Positions 26,258-35,973 of a stretch of DNA of 64,000 bases are shown piece by piece. The stretch spans positions 1 through 64,000 of the forward strand of contig NZ_LTAZ01000011.1 in the NCBI RefSeq assembly GCF_001593955.1, read 5' to 3'. The first letter of the stretch is position 1. The number at the start of each line of letters is the position of its first letter. This DNA comes from Halalkalicoccus paucihalophilus. Lineage in GTDB: Archaea; Halobacteriota; Halobacteria; Halobacteriales; Halalkalicoccaceae. The translations under genes and the position numbers were made by a program. A model generated the notes under the pieces. It saw only the letters and a list, made by a program, of their open reading frames with translations. It did no database searches and was not told the origin of the DNA.

Positions 26258-27877
26258 TCAACAATATATGGATGTATTTGAATTCTCGAATACCTTCGTT
26301 CGATTAGATCTATTCAACTGCACGAATGGATCATAGGATAGTTCATATAAGCTATCATAGCGGATGAAAGATTGATCTTTTCGCAATAATACACATCCAT
26401 CGGCATTTTCCAACGATCCCGTTACAAGATATTCGCTCACTGGCGACCACCCTTTTGAGAACCCTCCTCCTTCACCGGTTTTGTAGGTAGCACGTTCATT
26501 ATCATAATCTATTATTTCTTGCGCGACAAAATAATGTGCGTATATCTCTTGATCTATGTGGGTGTTTGCCCACTCTTTAGCGTCGATTTCACTATTGGTG
26601 AGATACTCCCGTATTTCAGTGGGATGATCCGGCACCGCTCCAGCACTTCCGAGCTGCGTGATGAGTAGTAATCCAACAAAGATGGGGGCGATCGACCGAT
26701 TCGTCCGCTTCGACAGGGCAACGATTCCGACCACAGCTAGTACGATAACGAACGGTTCTGCGATTCCGATCGCTCGTTGGATGGACAGACTAAATGGCGT
26801 TGTTGCAGCTCCAATAATAAGAAGGACTGATAAACCGGAAATACCTAAGATACCAGTTGTTTGATAATCTGTTCGTTTAGAAATCAACCAGAGACCTGTG
26901 ATTCCTGCCAGCAACACCAACACTATCCACGATCCATGTTCGAAAATAACGTTTAGACCACCGATTTTCGCTGCTGCAGGTGTCTCCGTAGTTATTTCAG
27001 GGGGTCCCCTTCCTACTATATATAGAATCTTGACTATTACTCCCTTGATCCAAGCCGTCACCCAAACCATTTGTATAGAAAATATCAATCCAGCAATTAC
27101 AGCGTAGCGACCAAACTGTGCCGGTAGTTGTACTTGACCATTTCGAGCAGTATTGATAATTTTCAAAACTGCGATTGATGATATAGCTCCGAGTGCAAGT
27201 AGCGCGCCGAGTTTATGCAAACCGGACATGATAGTAATAAAAATAACTAATAATATAGTGTATCTCGAATCATTTTTATCATTAATTAGGATAATGCTGA
27301 TAAGATACCACAGAATCACCATTGTTCCCTGAGGAATTGTTAGAGTAGCATACGTTATACTGGCAGCTCCCGCTGAGGCAAGGACACAACCGAGTTTCGC
27401 GGCTTGATCTCCGCTAAGCATTTTTGCTAGATATCCCACAGTCGCTACCGGAATAACCGAGAAGAAAACAGTTGTACTCATTTGAAGCGCAACCTCTGGT
27501 TTCGACCCCAGAACAATCATCATAATTAAATTAAATATATGGTATATTTGCGTAGAGCCATAGAATCCTAAATCGGAAATAGCAACGATCCCTTCGTCAG
27601 AAATAACGCTGATAGCAACAGCGTACTTGTCCGGATCCATTCCGACCATGGAGGGAGTCGTAATCCAGATCATCGTTCGATAGATCATCCCTGCAATAAT
27701 CGCTTCAAGTGCAACCATCCCAAAACTCAATTTATTATTATCGTATAGAATTAATAGTGAGGTTATTAAGAATCCGATTGGGAGTATTGGCCATAGCTCC
27801 GCTCGATAGATAGCCCATATTGATGCAATCAAAAGCGGTAGGAGATGGGTGATTTGGCGCCGAAAAACTGAGGTCAT
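26258..27877 (-). CDS. GT-C-like integral membrane glycosyltransferase candidate
   Basis: A 539-residue protein with 11-13 hydrophobic segments over residues 10-405 and a C-terminal soluble part of about 130 residues (residues 410-539). In the first exterior loop, at about residue 75-85, it has SMVGMDPDKYAVA, the Asp-x-Asp-like pair typical of GT-C enzymes that use polyprenyl-phosphate sugars. No oligosaccharyltransferase WWDxG motif is present, so it is not AglB. A polymerase (Wzy-like) role cannot be excluded. It is AT-rich like the flippase and faces it tail to tail. The divergent promoter region 27878-28023 is shared with a phosphatase-superfamily gene. Confidence 0.65.
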   Translation of the reverse strand: MTSVFRRQITHLLPLLIASIWAIYRAELWPILPIGFLITSLLILYDNNKLSFGMVALEAIIAGMIYRTMIWITTPSMVGMDPDKYAVAISVISDEGIVAISDLGFYGSTQIYHIFNLIMMIVLGSKPEVALQMSTTVFFSVIPVATVGYLAKMLSGDQAAKLGCVLASAGAASITYATLTIPQGTMVILWYLISIILINDKNDSRYTILLVIFITIMSGLHKLGALLALGAISSIAVLKIINTARNGQVQLPAQFGRYAVIAGLIFSIQMVWVTAWIKGVIVKILYIVGRGPPEITTETPAAAKIGGLNVIFEHGSWIVLVLLAGITGLWLISKRTDYQTTGILGISGLSVLLIIGAATTPFSLSIQRAIGIAEPFVIVLAVVGIVALSKRTNRSIAPIFVGLLLITQLGSAGAVPDHPTEIREYLTNSEIDAKEWANTHIDQEIYAHYFVAQEIIDYDNERATYKTGEGGGFSKGWSPVSEYLVTGSLENADGCVLLRKDQSFIRYDSLYELSYDPFVQLNRSNRTKVFENSNTSIYC

Positions 27878-28023
27878 AAATGAAAATCACAACCACTCCT
27901 AATAAATTTGAAGGTCCATTTCGGGAATAATATTTAATACATATATATCAATATATAAAAAATATTATACTAACGAATTCGAAATATTGATGTCGATATA
28001 TTACTTTCTATAATCTATAACAA
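27878..28023. promoter_or_regulatory. AT-rich divergent promoter region
   Basis: 146 bases between two genes reading apart, of which about 80% are A or T (for example AATATTTAATACATATATAT near 27930). Several TATA-like sites occur on both strands, so individual promoter elements cannot be assigned. Confidence 0.4.
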
Positions 28024-29445
28024 ATGAAGAACTCTAATATCATTCTTATTGTGCTTGATACCGCGCGGGCGAAGACCGTATGGTCAATGATGGATAGAGA
28101 CGAACTGCCAGGACTTGAGAAATTCGCTACTATCGGGACAACTTACCGACAGGCGTTCACTACCTCTCCATGGACTCTCCCTTCCCACGCATCGTTGTTC
28201 ACGGGTCAACGGAGCTCCGACCACGGCACTCATGCGGGCACTAAACGGTTTGATCCATCAGTCCCTTCCCTTCCAGAACTCCTTTCCGAGAAAGGCTATA
28301 GAACCGTAGGGATTAGTGGAAATAGTTGGATTAGTGGTGAGTTCGGTTTCGATAGAGGATTCGATAACTTATCCATGAAATGGGATTATTTTTGGCAAGG
28401 AAGAGATCTCTCAACTATATCAAATACTAGTGGAATAGAACGATTACAGAAAATTCTAAATATTGTCTTCGATCATCAAGCACCTCATTCTATTGGAAAT
28501 GCGTTGTATGCGAAAATCCTTAGTAACAAATACGATGATGGCGCCAAATTGACAACAGATAGAACCATTAAATGGATTCGCTCAAATAATGAAGAGCCCT
28601 TCTTTTATTTCATTAACTATCTCGAGCCGCATTTGCCATACAAACCTCCAAAAGAGTTTAAAAATAACTATGATTTCGAGAAAGAACCGGAACAGGTTAA
28701 TCAGAATCCTTGGGAATATATAGCCGGTAAGGAAACAATGACTGAGTTGGATTTTGAAATACTAACTCAATTATATCAAGCAGAACTTTCATACTTGGAT
28801 TCTCAGATCGATCGACTTTATGACTGTCTGAATCATTCTAATCTTTTAGATTCTACTGCCGTCTTCATAGTTGGTGATCATGGGGAGCATATCGGGGATC
28901 ACGAGTTAATGGATCATCAATATTCTCTTCATGATTCATTGCTTCATGTCCCTCTCATTGCTCATTACCCTGGTCAGAATACCTCTAAAGAAAATAATAA
29001 TTTAGTTGAAATACGAGATATTTACTCTACTTCTTTGTCTTTAGCTAATATAAATATCCCTTCGTATGATGGGATATCTGATTTTGACCTTCTAGATAAT
29101 TCTTCTCGTGATGCAGTATTTGGAGAATATAGGTATCCACAGCCAGATATGAATTCACTTGAACAATCTGTCTCTGATCTCAGGGATAATTATCGGGAAC
29201 TTGACCAGACTCTTCGATCGATCCGCACGGACAATTGGAAATTAATCGAAACGGAACAGGGTGAGACATTATTGTACAAGTCTACTGACGAATTTACTGA
29301 ATTGTCTAGCAACTATCCAGAGATTGTCTCTAAATTGCGTGACGAGATGGAGCAAGAAGGGATCCTTCTCAATCGAGATGAGAAAAAGGATATAGAAATA
29401 AGTAATAAAAATAAAGAGAGATTAGAAGATCTCGGATACATATAA
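28024..29445 (+). CDS. Alkaline-phosphatase-superfamily (sulfatase-fold) enzyme 1
   Basis: A 473-residue protein. First metal site IILIVLDTAR at residues 6-15; nucleophile region TTSPWTLPSHASLFTGQRSS at about 46-65; second metal site VGDHGEHIGDHE at about 282-293; later HVPLIAHYPG. The Cys-x-Pro-x-Arg motif of classical sulfatases, whose Cys becomes formylglycine, is absent; a Ser or Thr would act as nucleophile. Thus a phosphate or phosphodiester group, not sulfate, is the likelier target, as in phosphoglycerol or phosphoethanolamine transferases. No membrane anchor is seen. The C-terminus ends RLEDLGYI, shared with the three related proteins here. AT-rich; part of the transferred island. 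Confidence 0.85.
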   Translation: MKNSNIILIVLDTARAKTVWSMMDRDELPGLEKFATIGTTYRQAFTTSPWTLPSHASLFTGQRSSDHGTHAGTKRFDPSVPSLPELLSEKGYRTVGISGNSWISGEFGFDRGFDNLSMKWDYFWQGRDLSTISNTSGIERLQKILNIVFDHQAPHSIGNALYAKILSNKYDDGAKLTTDRTIKWIRSNNEEPFFYFINYLEPHLPYKPPKEFKNNYDFEKEPEQVNQNPWEYIAGKETMTELDFEILTQLYQAELSYLDSQIDRLYDCLNHSNLLDSTAVFIVGDHGEHIGDHELMDHQYSLHDSLLHVPLIAHYPGQNTSKENNNLVEIRDIYSTSLSLANINIPSYDGISDFDLLDNSSRDAVFGEYRYPQPDMNSLEQSVSDLRDNYRELDQTLRSIRTDNWKLIETEQGETLLYKSTDEFTELSSNYPEIVSKLRDEMEQEGILLNRDEKKDIEISNKNKERLEDLGYI

Positions 29446-29530
29446 CAATAATATTAACACTAAATACAGATTACATAGAGCGGAGTTATGGGTTATTTTA
29501 GAAAGCTATATCCGTAATGGTGTCGGAATA

Positions 29531-30532
29531 ATGTTCATGAGAATCCTTCTGTTACGGACTTGGACGACAAATATTGGAAACGGGTTTATTGATAAGGGTG
29601 CAAAAGCGATCCTCTCACGCGCATTTCCAGAAGCTAATATCATCGAAGTGAGTGGGTATCCAAATTTCACTGCCGAACGAAAAGATATCGGTGTTCTACC
29701 TGAACCGCTCAGCGAGTATGAAAATCGGATAAGAAACCTAACTCGATCTAAAGCGCCCCACTTGGATCGATTCGTAAACGTGAGCGATTTTTTGGACGCG
29801 GATTTGGCCGTCTTACCCGGATGTATCTTGTATAGATATACCTTAGAAAAGTATCTCCCGACGTTGAAGGGTTTAAAAGATAGGGGTATTCCAATTCTCC
29901 TCCTTGGAGCCGGTGGCGGTGACTATCAGAAAAACACACAGAAGTATGTAAAGAGCGTCTTGAGGCAGATTGAACCCATCGGACTCATAACTCGTGACGA
30001 AGTGGCCTACAAGTGTTACGAGTCAGACGTTGAATTCGCACATAACGGGATCGATTGTGCGTTTTTCATAAATGATTGGTATCAGCCGCCTAAAGCTGAT
30101 CGGCAATTCACAAATCTAGCGTTCGACAAGATTGACGAGCCCGCAGCATTCTCTAACTCGGAGAACGTCATCCGGCTGGATCACTTCCCGTTCGAACAGC
30201 CTCATGGCGATATATACCAGAAAATAAAGAAATACTGGAAGCAGTCGTCTTTTTTTGACAAGGAGAACTTTTTCGTCTCTGACCTGGTAGAAGATTATCT
30301 TTTCTTCTATTCGAATGCTAGGGTAACTCATTCGGACCGAATACACGCTTGTTTGCCCACTCTTGCATACGGGAATCGAGCCAAATTCTGGTTTGAAACG
30401 CCGCGCGGAGCTCTTTTCGACCGGGTACTTGATGACGACATTGAGAAGAATAGAGTGAAATTAGATCAAGCAAAGATGAGTCATCTGAAATCTGAACAGG
30501 TTGATGCTCTTAGAAAGGTCGTTTCAGAGTAG
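29531..30532 (+). CDS. Polysaccharide pyruvyl-transferase-like protein
   Basis: A 333-residue protein; ATGs at 29531 and 29537 are both possible. The N-terminus MRILLLRTWTTNIGNGFIDK and PILLLGAGGGDY match the GT-B-like fold of the polysaccharide pyruvyl transferase family; the late motif VTHSDRIHACLPTLAYG contains the Arg-x-His pair typical of that family. Members move pyruvate from phosphoenolpyruvate to a sugar, making an acidic ketal. Pyruvylated hexose is known in haloarchaeal N-glycans, so this would fit glycan decoration. It lies 85 bases after phosphatase-superfamily gene 1 on the same strand and could be co-transcribed. Confidence 0.75.
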   Translation: MFMRILLLRTWTTNIGNGFIDKGAKAILSRAFPEANIIEVSGYPNFTAERKDIGVLPEPLSEYENRIRNLTRSKAPHLDRFVNVSDFLDADLAVLPGCILYRYTLEKYLPTLKGLKDRGIPILLLGAGGGDYQKNTQKYVKSVLRQIEPIGLITRDEVAYKCYESDVEFAHNGIDCAFFINDWYQPPKADRQFTNLAFDKIDEPAAFSNSENVIRLDHFPFEQPHGDIYQKIKKYWKQSSFFDKENFFVSDLVEDYLFFYSNARVTHSDRIHACLPTLAYGNRAKFWFETPRGALFDRVLDDDIEKNRVKLDQAKMSHLKSEQVDALRKVVSE

Positions 30533-30546
30533 ATCTCCTGCTTTTT

Positions 30547-31635
30547 CTAATTCTCTATCACCTCTTTGTATATCTCTACGTACTTATCTGCTGCAGCGGA
30601 GCCAGAAAAGTGACTTTCGACTCGCTTTCTAGCTTGTTCTCCGTCTGATCTGGCTTTTTCTTCAGACTTAACATACTGTATGATCCTGTTGGCCAGTGCA
30701 GGTGGGTCTCTCGTTGGAACGAATGGATGTCTTGGACCGAGGGCCTCCTGAAACGCAGGAATATCCGTTGCGACGATTGGTTTTCTGAAACACATTCCCT
30801 CTAACATACCGATACTGAACCCCTCTGATTCGGAGGAGTGTACAATAATATCCGAATGGTGATAAACACTTTTCGGATTATCTACGAACCCTACAAAAAA
30901 CACATTTTCGGAAATACCTAATTGACGGGTCCGTTTTTCGAGTCGGCGTTGTCGATCTCCTCGCCGACCCGTCAACACTAATTGAGCGTCCGGAACCTCC
31001 TTTATCACGTATTTAAACGCCTCGATCAAGTCTATTCGACGTTTCTTCGGGTCATATCGGGCGACATTTGCGACCAGTGGGGATTCCTCATCGATATCAG
31101 ATGTCCAATTGACATCATCCCATCTGACGTCCCCTTCTCGTTGAACAACGTTTACATCGATACAATTATGTATAATTTTTTTTCCGGAAATATAATACCA
31201 GGGTAAAGATTCCTTGACAGACTTTGAAACGCAAACGGCGACGTCCTCAAATGGTGCTGTACATACATCTGGAATTTTAGCTTTTGTTGGACGCATTTGA
31301 TAGTTCGTGTGAACCGTATGAACTACCGGTATGGACCGAAATTTTGAGAGAGGACGTCCAATCACTCCCGCACTTATCATGTGTGTATGGATAAGGTCAT
31401 AGTGTTCTTCACGAAGGTGTTGGTTGAGCGCTTGCACTGCAGGGATAGAAAGTGGATTATCCGAAAGTCGTTTAACCGAGATATCTTCTCGCTCAAATTG
31501 TTTTACAAGCTCATCTCGACCACCTAAATAAGCGACTGTGACATTGATTTCATCCGGAAAGTTTCGTACGAGTTGATAACAGACGCGAGGGGCACCTCCG
31601 GATCCGAGCTGCCCACTAAGTATCAATATTTCCAT
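30547..31635 (-). CDS. Family 4 glycosyltransferase 1
   Basis: Start taken at ATG 31635 (MEILILSGQLGSGGAPR), giving 362 residues; ATGs 5 and 8 codons upstream are possible. GT-B fold. N-terminal domain: DLIHTHMISAGVIGRPL and VVHTVHTNYQ. C-terminal donor domain: ARYDPKKRRIDLIEAF, LVLTGRRGDRQ, and SSESEGFSIGMLEGM with the conserved E-x7-E. It would transfer a sugar from a nucleotide donor, keeping the anomeric configuration, on the cytoplasmic face. It ends 14 bases from the end of the pyruvyl-transferase-like gene, tail to tail. Base composition is intermediate. Confidence 0.88.
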   Translation of the reverse strand: MEILILSGQLGSGGAPRVCYQLVRNFPDEINVTVAYLGGRDELVKQFEREDISVKRLSDNPLSIPAVQALNQHLREEHYDLIHTHMISAGVIGRPLSKFRSIPVVHTVHTNYQMRPTKAKIPDVCTAPFEDVAVCVSKSVKESLPWYYISGKKIIHNCIDVNVVQREGDVRWDDVNWTSDIDEESPLVANVARYDPKKRRIDLIEAFKYVIKEVPDAQLVLTGRRGDRQRRLEKRTRQLGISENVFFVGFVDNPKSVYHHSDIIVHSSESEGFSIGMLEGMCFRKPIVATDIPAFQEALGPRHPFVPTRDPPALANRIIQYVKSEEKARSDGEQARKRVESHFSGSAAADKYVEIYKEVIEN

Positions 31636-31769
31636 TACCGATTTTACCATTTCAATCAAGAAAAATATACCGAATGTCTATCGGGTCTAATGGCGATAGT
31701 ACAAGCTATTTTTGACTGTCAAAACTATTAACCGCAGCCATTCTGTAGAACAATAAGATAACACTATAC

Positions 31770-33170
31770 ATGAATATTATGTTGATTACAGTTGACTGTT
31801 TTCGGTACGATCGCTGTGGTTTTAATCAGCATAGTCGTCCTACAACACCTCACTTAGATCGTCTCTCACGGGATTCAATTGTCTTTGATAGAGCCTATTC
31901 GACTGGGTCATATACGACAGAAGCGTTTCCCGGAATTCTTGCGGGAGAACACTCATTTAACGGAGCATATTATGGAGACAGTATCGGGTGGAAAGGCCTT
32001 TCAGAGGATTCTGAAACACTCGCTACTCACCTTCAGCAACATGGATTTAATACCGTTGCGACGCTTACTAATCCACACTTAGTTACTGAACGTAATTTCA
32101 ATTTGGGATTCAACTCTTATAGAAATCTTCGTGCAAATTCTTCGAATTCCTCGAAGACATCAGACAATGGATTCCAACTCGCGGATGTTATGTACGAGTT
32201 CCGGTCCCGGATGCGAAATCACTCAACAGTTCTCAACCCTTATACACTTCCTTATGTTGGATATCGATATCTACAACATCTGACCGACTGGCCTACGATC
32301 CCCGCTGAGCGGGTCACAGAGCGGTTTCTGGAGGATGTTAATCAACAAACCCTCCCGTTTTTCGCTTGGACTCATCTCATGGATCTTCACGCTCCACTAA
32401 GTCCTACATCAATTAGAAAGGGAGGTATTTGTGCAAGTAACCGAACACTCAGACATCTTCTCTGGGATACGGCTCGTACTGGCCGTATCCACGAGCCACG
32501 CTATAATACGATGTATGATAGTGCTCTACGATATATTGACCAATGTATTGGCTCAATCGTAGATCATCTCAAATTACAAGGCCAGTGGGACGATACCGTT
32601 CTCATCGTTACTGGTGATCATGGAGAAGTACTATTCGATCGAGACAGGATTTACGGACATCCACGTCATCATCTTTACGATGATCTCCTGCACGTTCCGT
32701 TGTTAGTACGCACACCCGAGTCAGAGGGAAAACGGATCTCAGTACCGTTTTCGCTTGCTTGGCTTCACGAACTCATCGCGGAGATACTTGACATTCCAAT
32801 GGGGGACTTCCCGACCGAAAGCGGCAAGGACTCGATATTTAATTCGATGGACGAATCGGCAAATCCAATTGTCTCGGACTCAGTAGACGAACAAGGTCAT
32901 ACGGTAGCAATTCGTAACAATCGGACGAAACTCTTCAGCCATGCTCCAGTAGACGAAAATCAGATTCCGGATTCATGTCCGGAACACGATACTGCATTCG
33001 ATTATATCCAAGACCCCTCTGAAAGGGTTCCATTAGAAGGGGACGAGTATCCGTCTCTGCGAGACCAAGCTCAAAACCTACATATTGATCCGCGCGAGTT
33101 ATCGAACATAGGCGGAGAGTTTAGCAATGAAGTCAAACAACGATTACAGGATCTAGGCTACCGGACTTGA
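31770..33170 (+). CDS. Alkaline-phosphatase-superfamily enzyme 2
   Basis: A 466-residue protein. First metal site MLITVDCFRYDRCG; nucleophile region TGSYTTEAFPGILAG at about residues 48-62; His/Asp sites MDLHAPLSP and VTGDHGEVLFDRDRIYGHPR; then LHVPLLVRTP. The Cys-x-Pro-x-Arg motif is absent and the xTxEAxPxxLxG form groups this protein with enzyme 4, not with enzyme 1. It may cleave or transfer a phosphate-type ester on a surface sugar. The tail ends RLQDLGYRT. It lies 50 bases upstream of enzyme 3 on the same strand, so an operon is likely. Confidence 0.85.
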   Translation: MNIMLITVDCFRYDRCGFNQHSRPTTPHLDRLSRDSIVFDRAYSTGSYTTEAFPGILAGEHSFNGAYYGDSIGWKGLSEDSETLATHLQQHGFNTVATLTNPHLVTERNFNLGFNSYRNLRANSSNSSKTSDNGFQLADVMYEFRSRMRNHSTVLNPYTLPYVGYRYLQHLTDWPTIPAERVTERFLEDVNQQTLPFFAWTHLMDLHAPLSPTSIRKGGICASNRTLRHLLWDTARTGRIHEPRYNTMYDSALRYIDQCIGSIVDHLKLQGQWDDTVLIVTGDHGEVLFDRDRIYGHPRHHLYDDLLHVPLLVRTPESEGKRISVPFSLAWLHELIAEILDIPMGDFPTESGKDSIFNSMDESANPIVSDSVDEQGHTVAIRNNRTKLFSHAPVDENQIPDSCPEHDTAFDYIQDPSERVPLEGDEYPSLRDQAQNLHIDPRELSNIGGEFSNEVKQRLQDLGYRT

Positions 33171-33219
33171 ACCAAACACTGTCGAAGATACTATCACTAC
33201 GTTCCTTGTGTAAAGATAT

Positions 33220-34830
33220 ATGACTGGGACTCAAGTCATTCTTCTCGGACTTGACGGACTGGACTGGTCTGAAATCGATGAATGGATGTATAACGGAAGG
33301 TTATCGAACCTGAAGCATCTCGTTAGCATTGGGACGACGAGCGATCTTACTAGTACCCATCCACCATGGACCCCTTGTGCCTGGCCCTCGTTTCTGAGTG
33401 GCCGGAACCCAGGTCAACACGGCGTCTTCGACTTCTTCACCCGAGACGGCTACGACAAACGACTCATCAGCCGTACGGACGTCGACGCGCCGTATCTGTT
33501 CGAGGTGGCCGACGCGGAGGGATTCACGCCGATGGTCGTCAACTATCCGGCCACACATCCGGCCTCGACTCTCGAGAACGGTGCGGTCGTTCCGGGCTAT
33601 CTCGCGCGCGAGGACGTCACGTTCTATCCCAAGGGTCTCAGAGCCGACTACGAGGACGAGTACGGCGAGTACGTTATCTACCCCGAGTACGGGACCGAGG
33701 ACGACCCCGTTCAGGAGTACGTCGATATCGCCCGTCAGCGCCGGGACATGGCCCGATTTCTCGACACGCGCTACGACTGGGATCTCATGGCGGTTCAGTT
33801 TCAGGTCACCGACTCGGTCTTCCACGATCTCGACGACCGGGACAAGATCCGCCAAGTCCTCGAGAAAGTCGACGAGTTCGTCGGCGACATCATCGACCTC
33901 GGGGAGGACCCAACTGTGCTCGTCGCCTCGGACCACGGGATGGGCGATTACGACTGGACATTCTACGTCAACTCCTGGCTGGCCGAGCAGGGCTACTGTG
34001 AGACAACGACAGGTGACGCACAGTACTTCCGCCAGCAGAAGGACGCCCTGAAGGGGACGGACGGAGACAACCGGGAGGACAATGGCTCCACCCCGCTCAA
34101 GACGACGATCGGGACGGCGGCGAACACGCTGTCGAAGGTCGGACTTTCGCCACAGCGGATCCACCGCGGCCTCTCGACGGTCGGACTCGCGGACACAGTC
34201 GAGCGGCTGCTTCCCGAGGACGCGCTCGTTGCAGCCCAAAACCAGGTCATCGACCACCCTAGCTCGAAGGCATTTCAATTGTACTTCAATAGTTTGGGTG
34301 TTCATCTGAATGTCGAGGGGCGGGATCCCGAAGGACAGGTTCCACAAGCCCAGTACAATGAGACGCGCGCAGAACTCATCGAGAAACTCAAGGAGGTCCG
34401 TGACCCGGACGGAAACGAGGTGTTCGACGCGGTCCTCCCTCGAGAGGATGTCTACGAGGGCAAGCACCTCGATGACGCCCCCGATGTCATCCTCGTCCCG
34501 CGGGATTATCGGTACGACGTCAGCGGTTCGATCCTCGATACGTTTCGACGCTATCCCCACAAGAACCACAAGCCCGACGGGATCCTCCTCTCGAATCGTT
34601 CGCTCAACGGCGTTGAGAAGCCGAGGATATACGATATCGCTCCGACCGTCGCGGCGGTGCTGGGGCTCCCCGTCGATACGAATACCGACGGTCGCGTGCT
34701 CCTTGAGGATACGGAGCCTGTTGAACGGACCGACTGGAACGAACTCATAGATGACTACGTCGGTTCGGGATCAGAAACCAATATGTCCGGTGTCGAAGAT
34801 CGGCTCGCGGATCTCGGCTATATGGAGTGA
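33220..34830 (+). CDS. Alkaline-phosphatase-superfamily enzyme 3, phosphodiesterase/nucleotide-pyrophosphatase type
   Basis: A 536-residue protein. ILLGLDGLDWSEIDEW gives the first metal Asp; THPPWTPCAWPSFLSG the nucleophile Thr with the conserved WPSF/L phrase; NPGQHGVFDFF and VASDHGMG the other metal sites. This is the type I phosphodiesterase branch. No signal peptide. The tail reads RLADLGYME. The first 130-180 bases are AT-leaning like the preceding island, but from about 33360 the codons become GC-rich like the host. The gene is therefore likely a junction of transferred and resident DNA, with the conserved nucleophile region as the crossover point. Confidence 0.88.
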   Translation: MTGTQVILLGLDGLDWSEIDEWMYNGRLSNLKHLVSIGTTSDLTSTHPPWTPCAWPSFLSGRNPGQHGVFDFFTRDGYDKRLISRTDVDAPYLFEVADAEGFTPMVVNYPATHPASTLENGAVVPGYLAREDVTFYPKGLRADYEDEYGEYVIYPEYGTEDDPVQEYVDIARQRRDMARFLDTRYDWDLMAVQFQVTDSVFHDLDDRDKIRQVLEKVDEFVGDIIDLGEDPTVLVASDHGMGDYDWTFYVNSWLAEQGYCETTTGDAQYFRQQKDALKGTDGDNREDNGSTPLKTTIGTAANTLSKVGLSPQRIHRGLSTVGLADTVERLLPEDALVAAQNQVIDHPSSKAFQLYFNSLGVHLNVEGRDPEGQVPQAQYNETRAELIEKLKEVRDPDGNEVFDAVLPREDVYEGKHLDDAPDVILVPRDYRYDVSGSILDTFRRYPHKNHKPDGILLSNRSLNGVEKPRIYDIAPTVAAVLGLPVDTNTDGRVLLEDTEPVERTDWNELIDDYVGSGSETNMSGVEDRLADLGYME

Positions 34831-34838
34831 GATCGTCT

Positions 34839-35969
34839 TTAGCGTAAGGCGATTCGCTCGTAGATCCGGTTCGTCCGATCCGCGACGCCCTCCCAGGAGT
34901 ACTCGTCCTGCACGAGGTCGTATGCGTTCGACGCCCAACTCTGGCGCTCGTCTGAGTTCGATAGCGCATGTCGAATCGCGTCCGCAAGTTCGTTCGGCGA
35001 CTTCGGCGGAACGAGATAGCCGGTCTCTTCGTGGTCGACGAACTCGGCAATTCCCTCGACGTCGCTCGTAATAACAGGGACTTCACTCGCCCATGCTTCG
35101 AGTAGCGTCAACGGGTGTCCTTCCCAGACCGAAGGTAAGACGAACAGTTGAGCACGCCGATAGTACCGTGGAATAGCGTCATCTGATACGCGCCCTTCGA
35201 AATGTACGCGCTCGTTGATTCCATATTGGCTGACTTGTGCTTTCAATTCGTCACTCTTCGGGCCCGTTCCGACGATTACGAGGTCCGTCTCAGGAATCTC
35301 GTCTGCGATCTTATCGAACGCTTCAATCAAGTCACTGACTCGCTTTTTCGGCGCGAGACGACCGAGAAAGAGGATCTCGTCGCGTCGATTGACCTCAACA
35401 TCGAATCGCTCGAGGTTGACACCGTTTGGTACACACGAAAGGTTTGTATGATGCTCTCCCAGTAGATCGAGGTGTTCTGTATTGACTGAAATGACGTGAT
35501 CGTAGTCGAAATTGAGAACGAACAGCCGTTCAAGGCGCCGTTTGACGTGCGCGAACATCGATTCGTCGCGGCCGACACCGGACGTAAGCGCCGTTCCGTG
35601 AACGGTGAAGACCGTCGCTGCATCAGTGAGCGCTCCGGCGGTTCGTGTTGGTACTGCCGGAAGGAACGTATGGCCGTGAACAACATCGAAATCTTCCGTT
35701 AGAAGGTGTGGAACCGGTGTCGCGAGCGACGATACCCGACCGACCGGGTTCCAGTACTCGGTCGCCGGTTTCAATCGATGGACCCGTACGGCCCCATCAG
35801 CGAACGTTTCTACGCTAGTGTGGTTTTCACCGTCTTTCTCTAAAGCACGCGTATAGATATCGATCGTATGACCGAATTGTTCTGCGAGTGCTACGGACAG
35901 CTCCTTGACGTGGACGGGTCCACCACCAGTTCGTGGCCACCAGTCGTCCTGTATCATTGCGATTCTCAT
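34839..35969 (-). CDS. Family 4 glycosyltransferase 2
   Basis: A 376-residue GT-B protein. N-terminal domain: MRIAMIQDDWWPRTGGGPVH and VVHGHTFLPAVPTR. Donor domain: LFLGRLAPKKRVSDLIEAF, LVIVGTGPKSDEL, and PSVWEGHPLTLLEAWASEVP with the E-x7-E pair. It would add a sugar to a growing glycan at the inner membrane face. Its start lies 4 bases beyond the stop of the phosphatase-superfamily gene on the same strand, so both belong to one operon. Host-like GC content. Confidence 0.9.
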   Translation of the reverse strand: MRIAMIQDDWWPRTGGGPVHVKELSVALAEQFGHTIDIYTRALEKDGENHTSVETFADGAVRVHRLKPATEYWNPVGRVSSLATPVPHLLTEDFDVVHGHTFLPAVPTRTAGALTDAATVFTVHGTALTSGVGRDESMFAHVKRRLERLFVLNFDYDHVISVNTEHLDLLGEHHTNLSCVPNGVNLERFDVEVNRRDEILFLGRLAPKKRVSDLIEAFDKIADEIPETDLVIVGTGPKSDELKAQVSQYGINERVHFEGRVSDDAIPRYYRRAQLFVLPSVWEGHPLTLLEAWASEVPVITSDVEGIAEFVDHEETGYLVPPKSPNELADAIRHALSNSDERQSWASNAYDLVQDEYSWEGVADRTNRIYERIALR

Positions 35970-35973
35970 CGAA

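Noticed and set aside
33301..34569. 422-codon minus-strand frame opposite the phosphodiesterase-type gene
   Set aside because: Antisense shadow of a gene with intact metal and nucleophile motifs.
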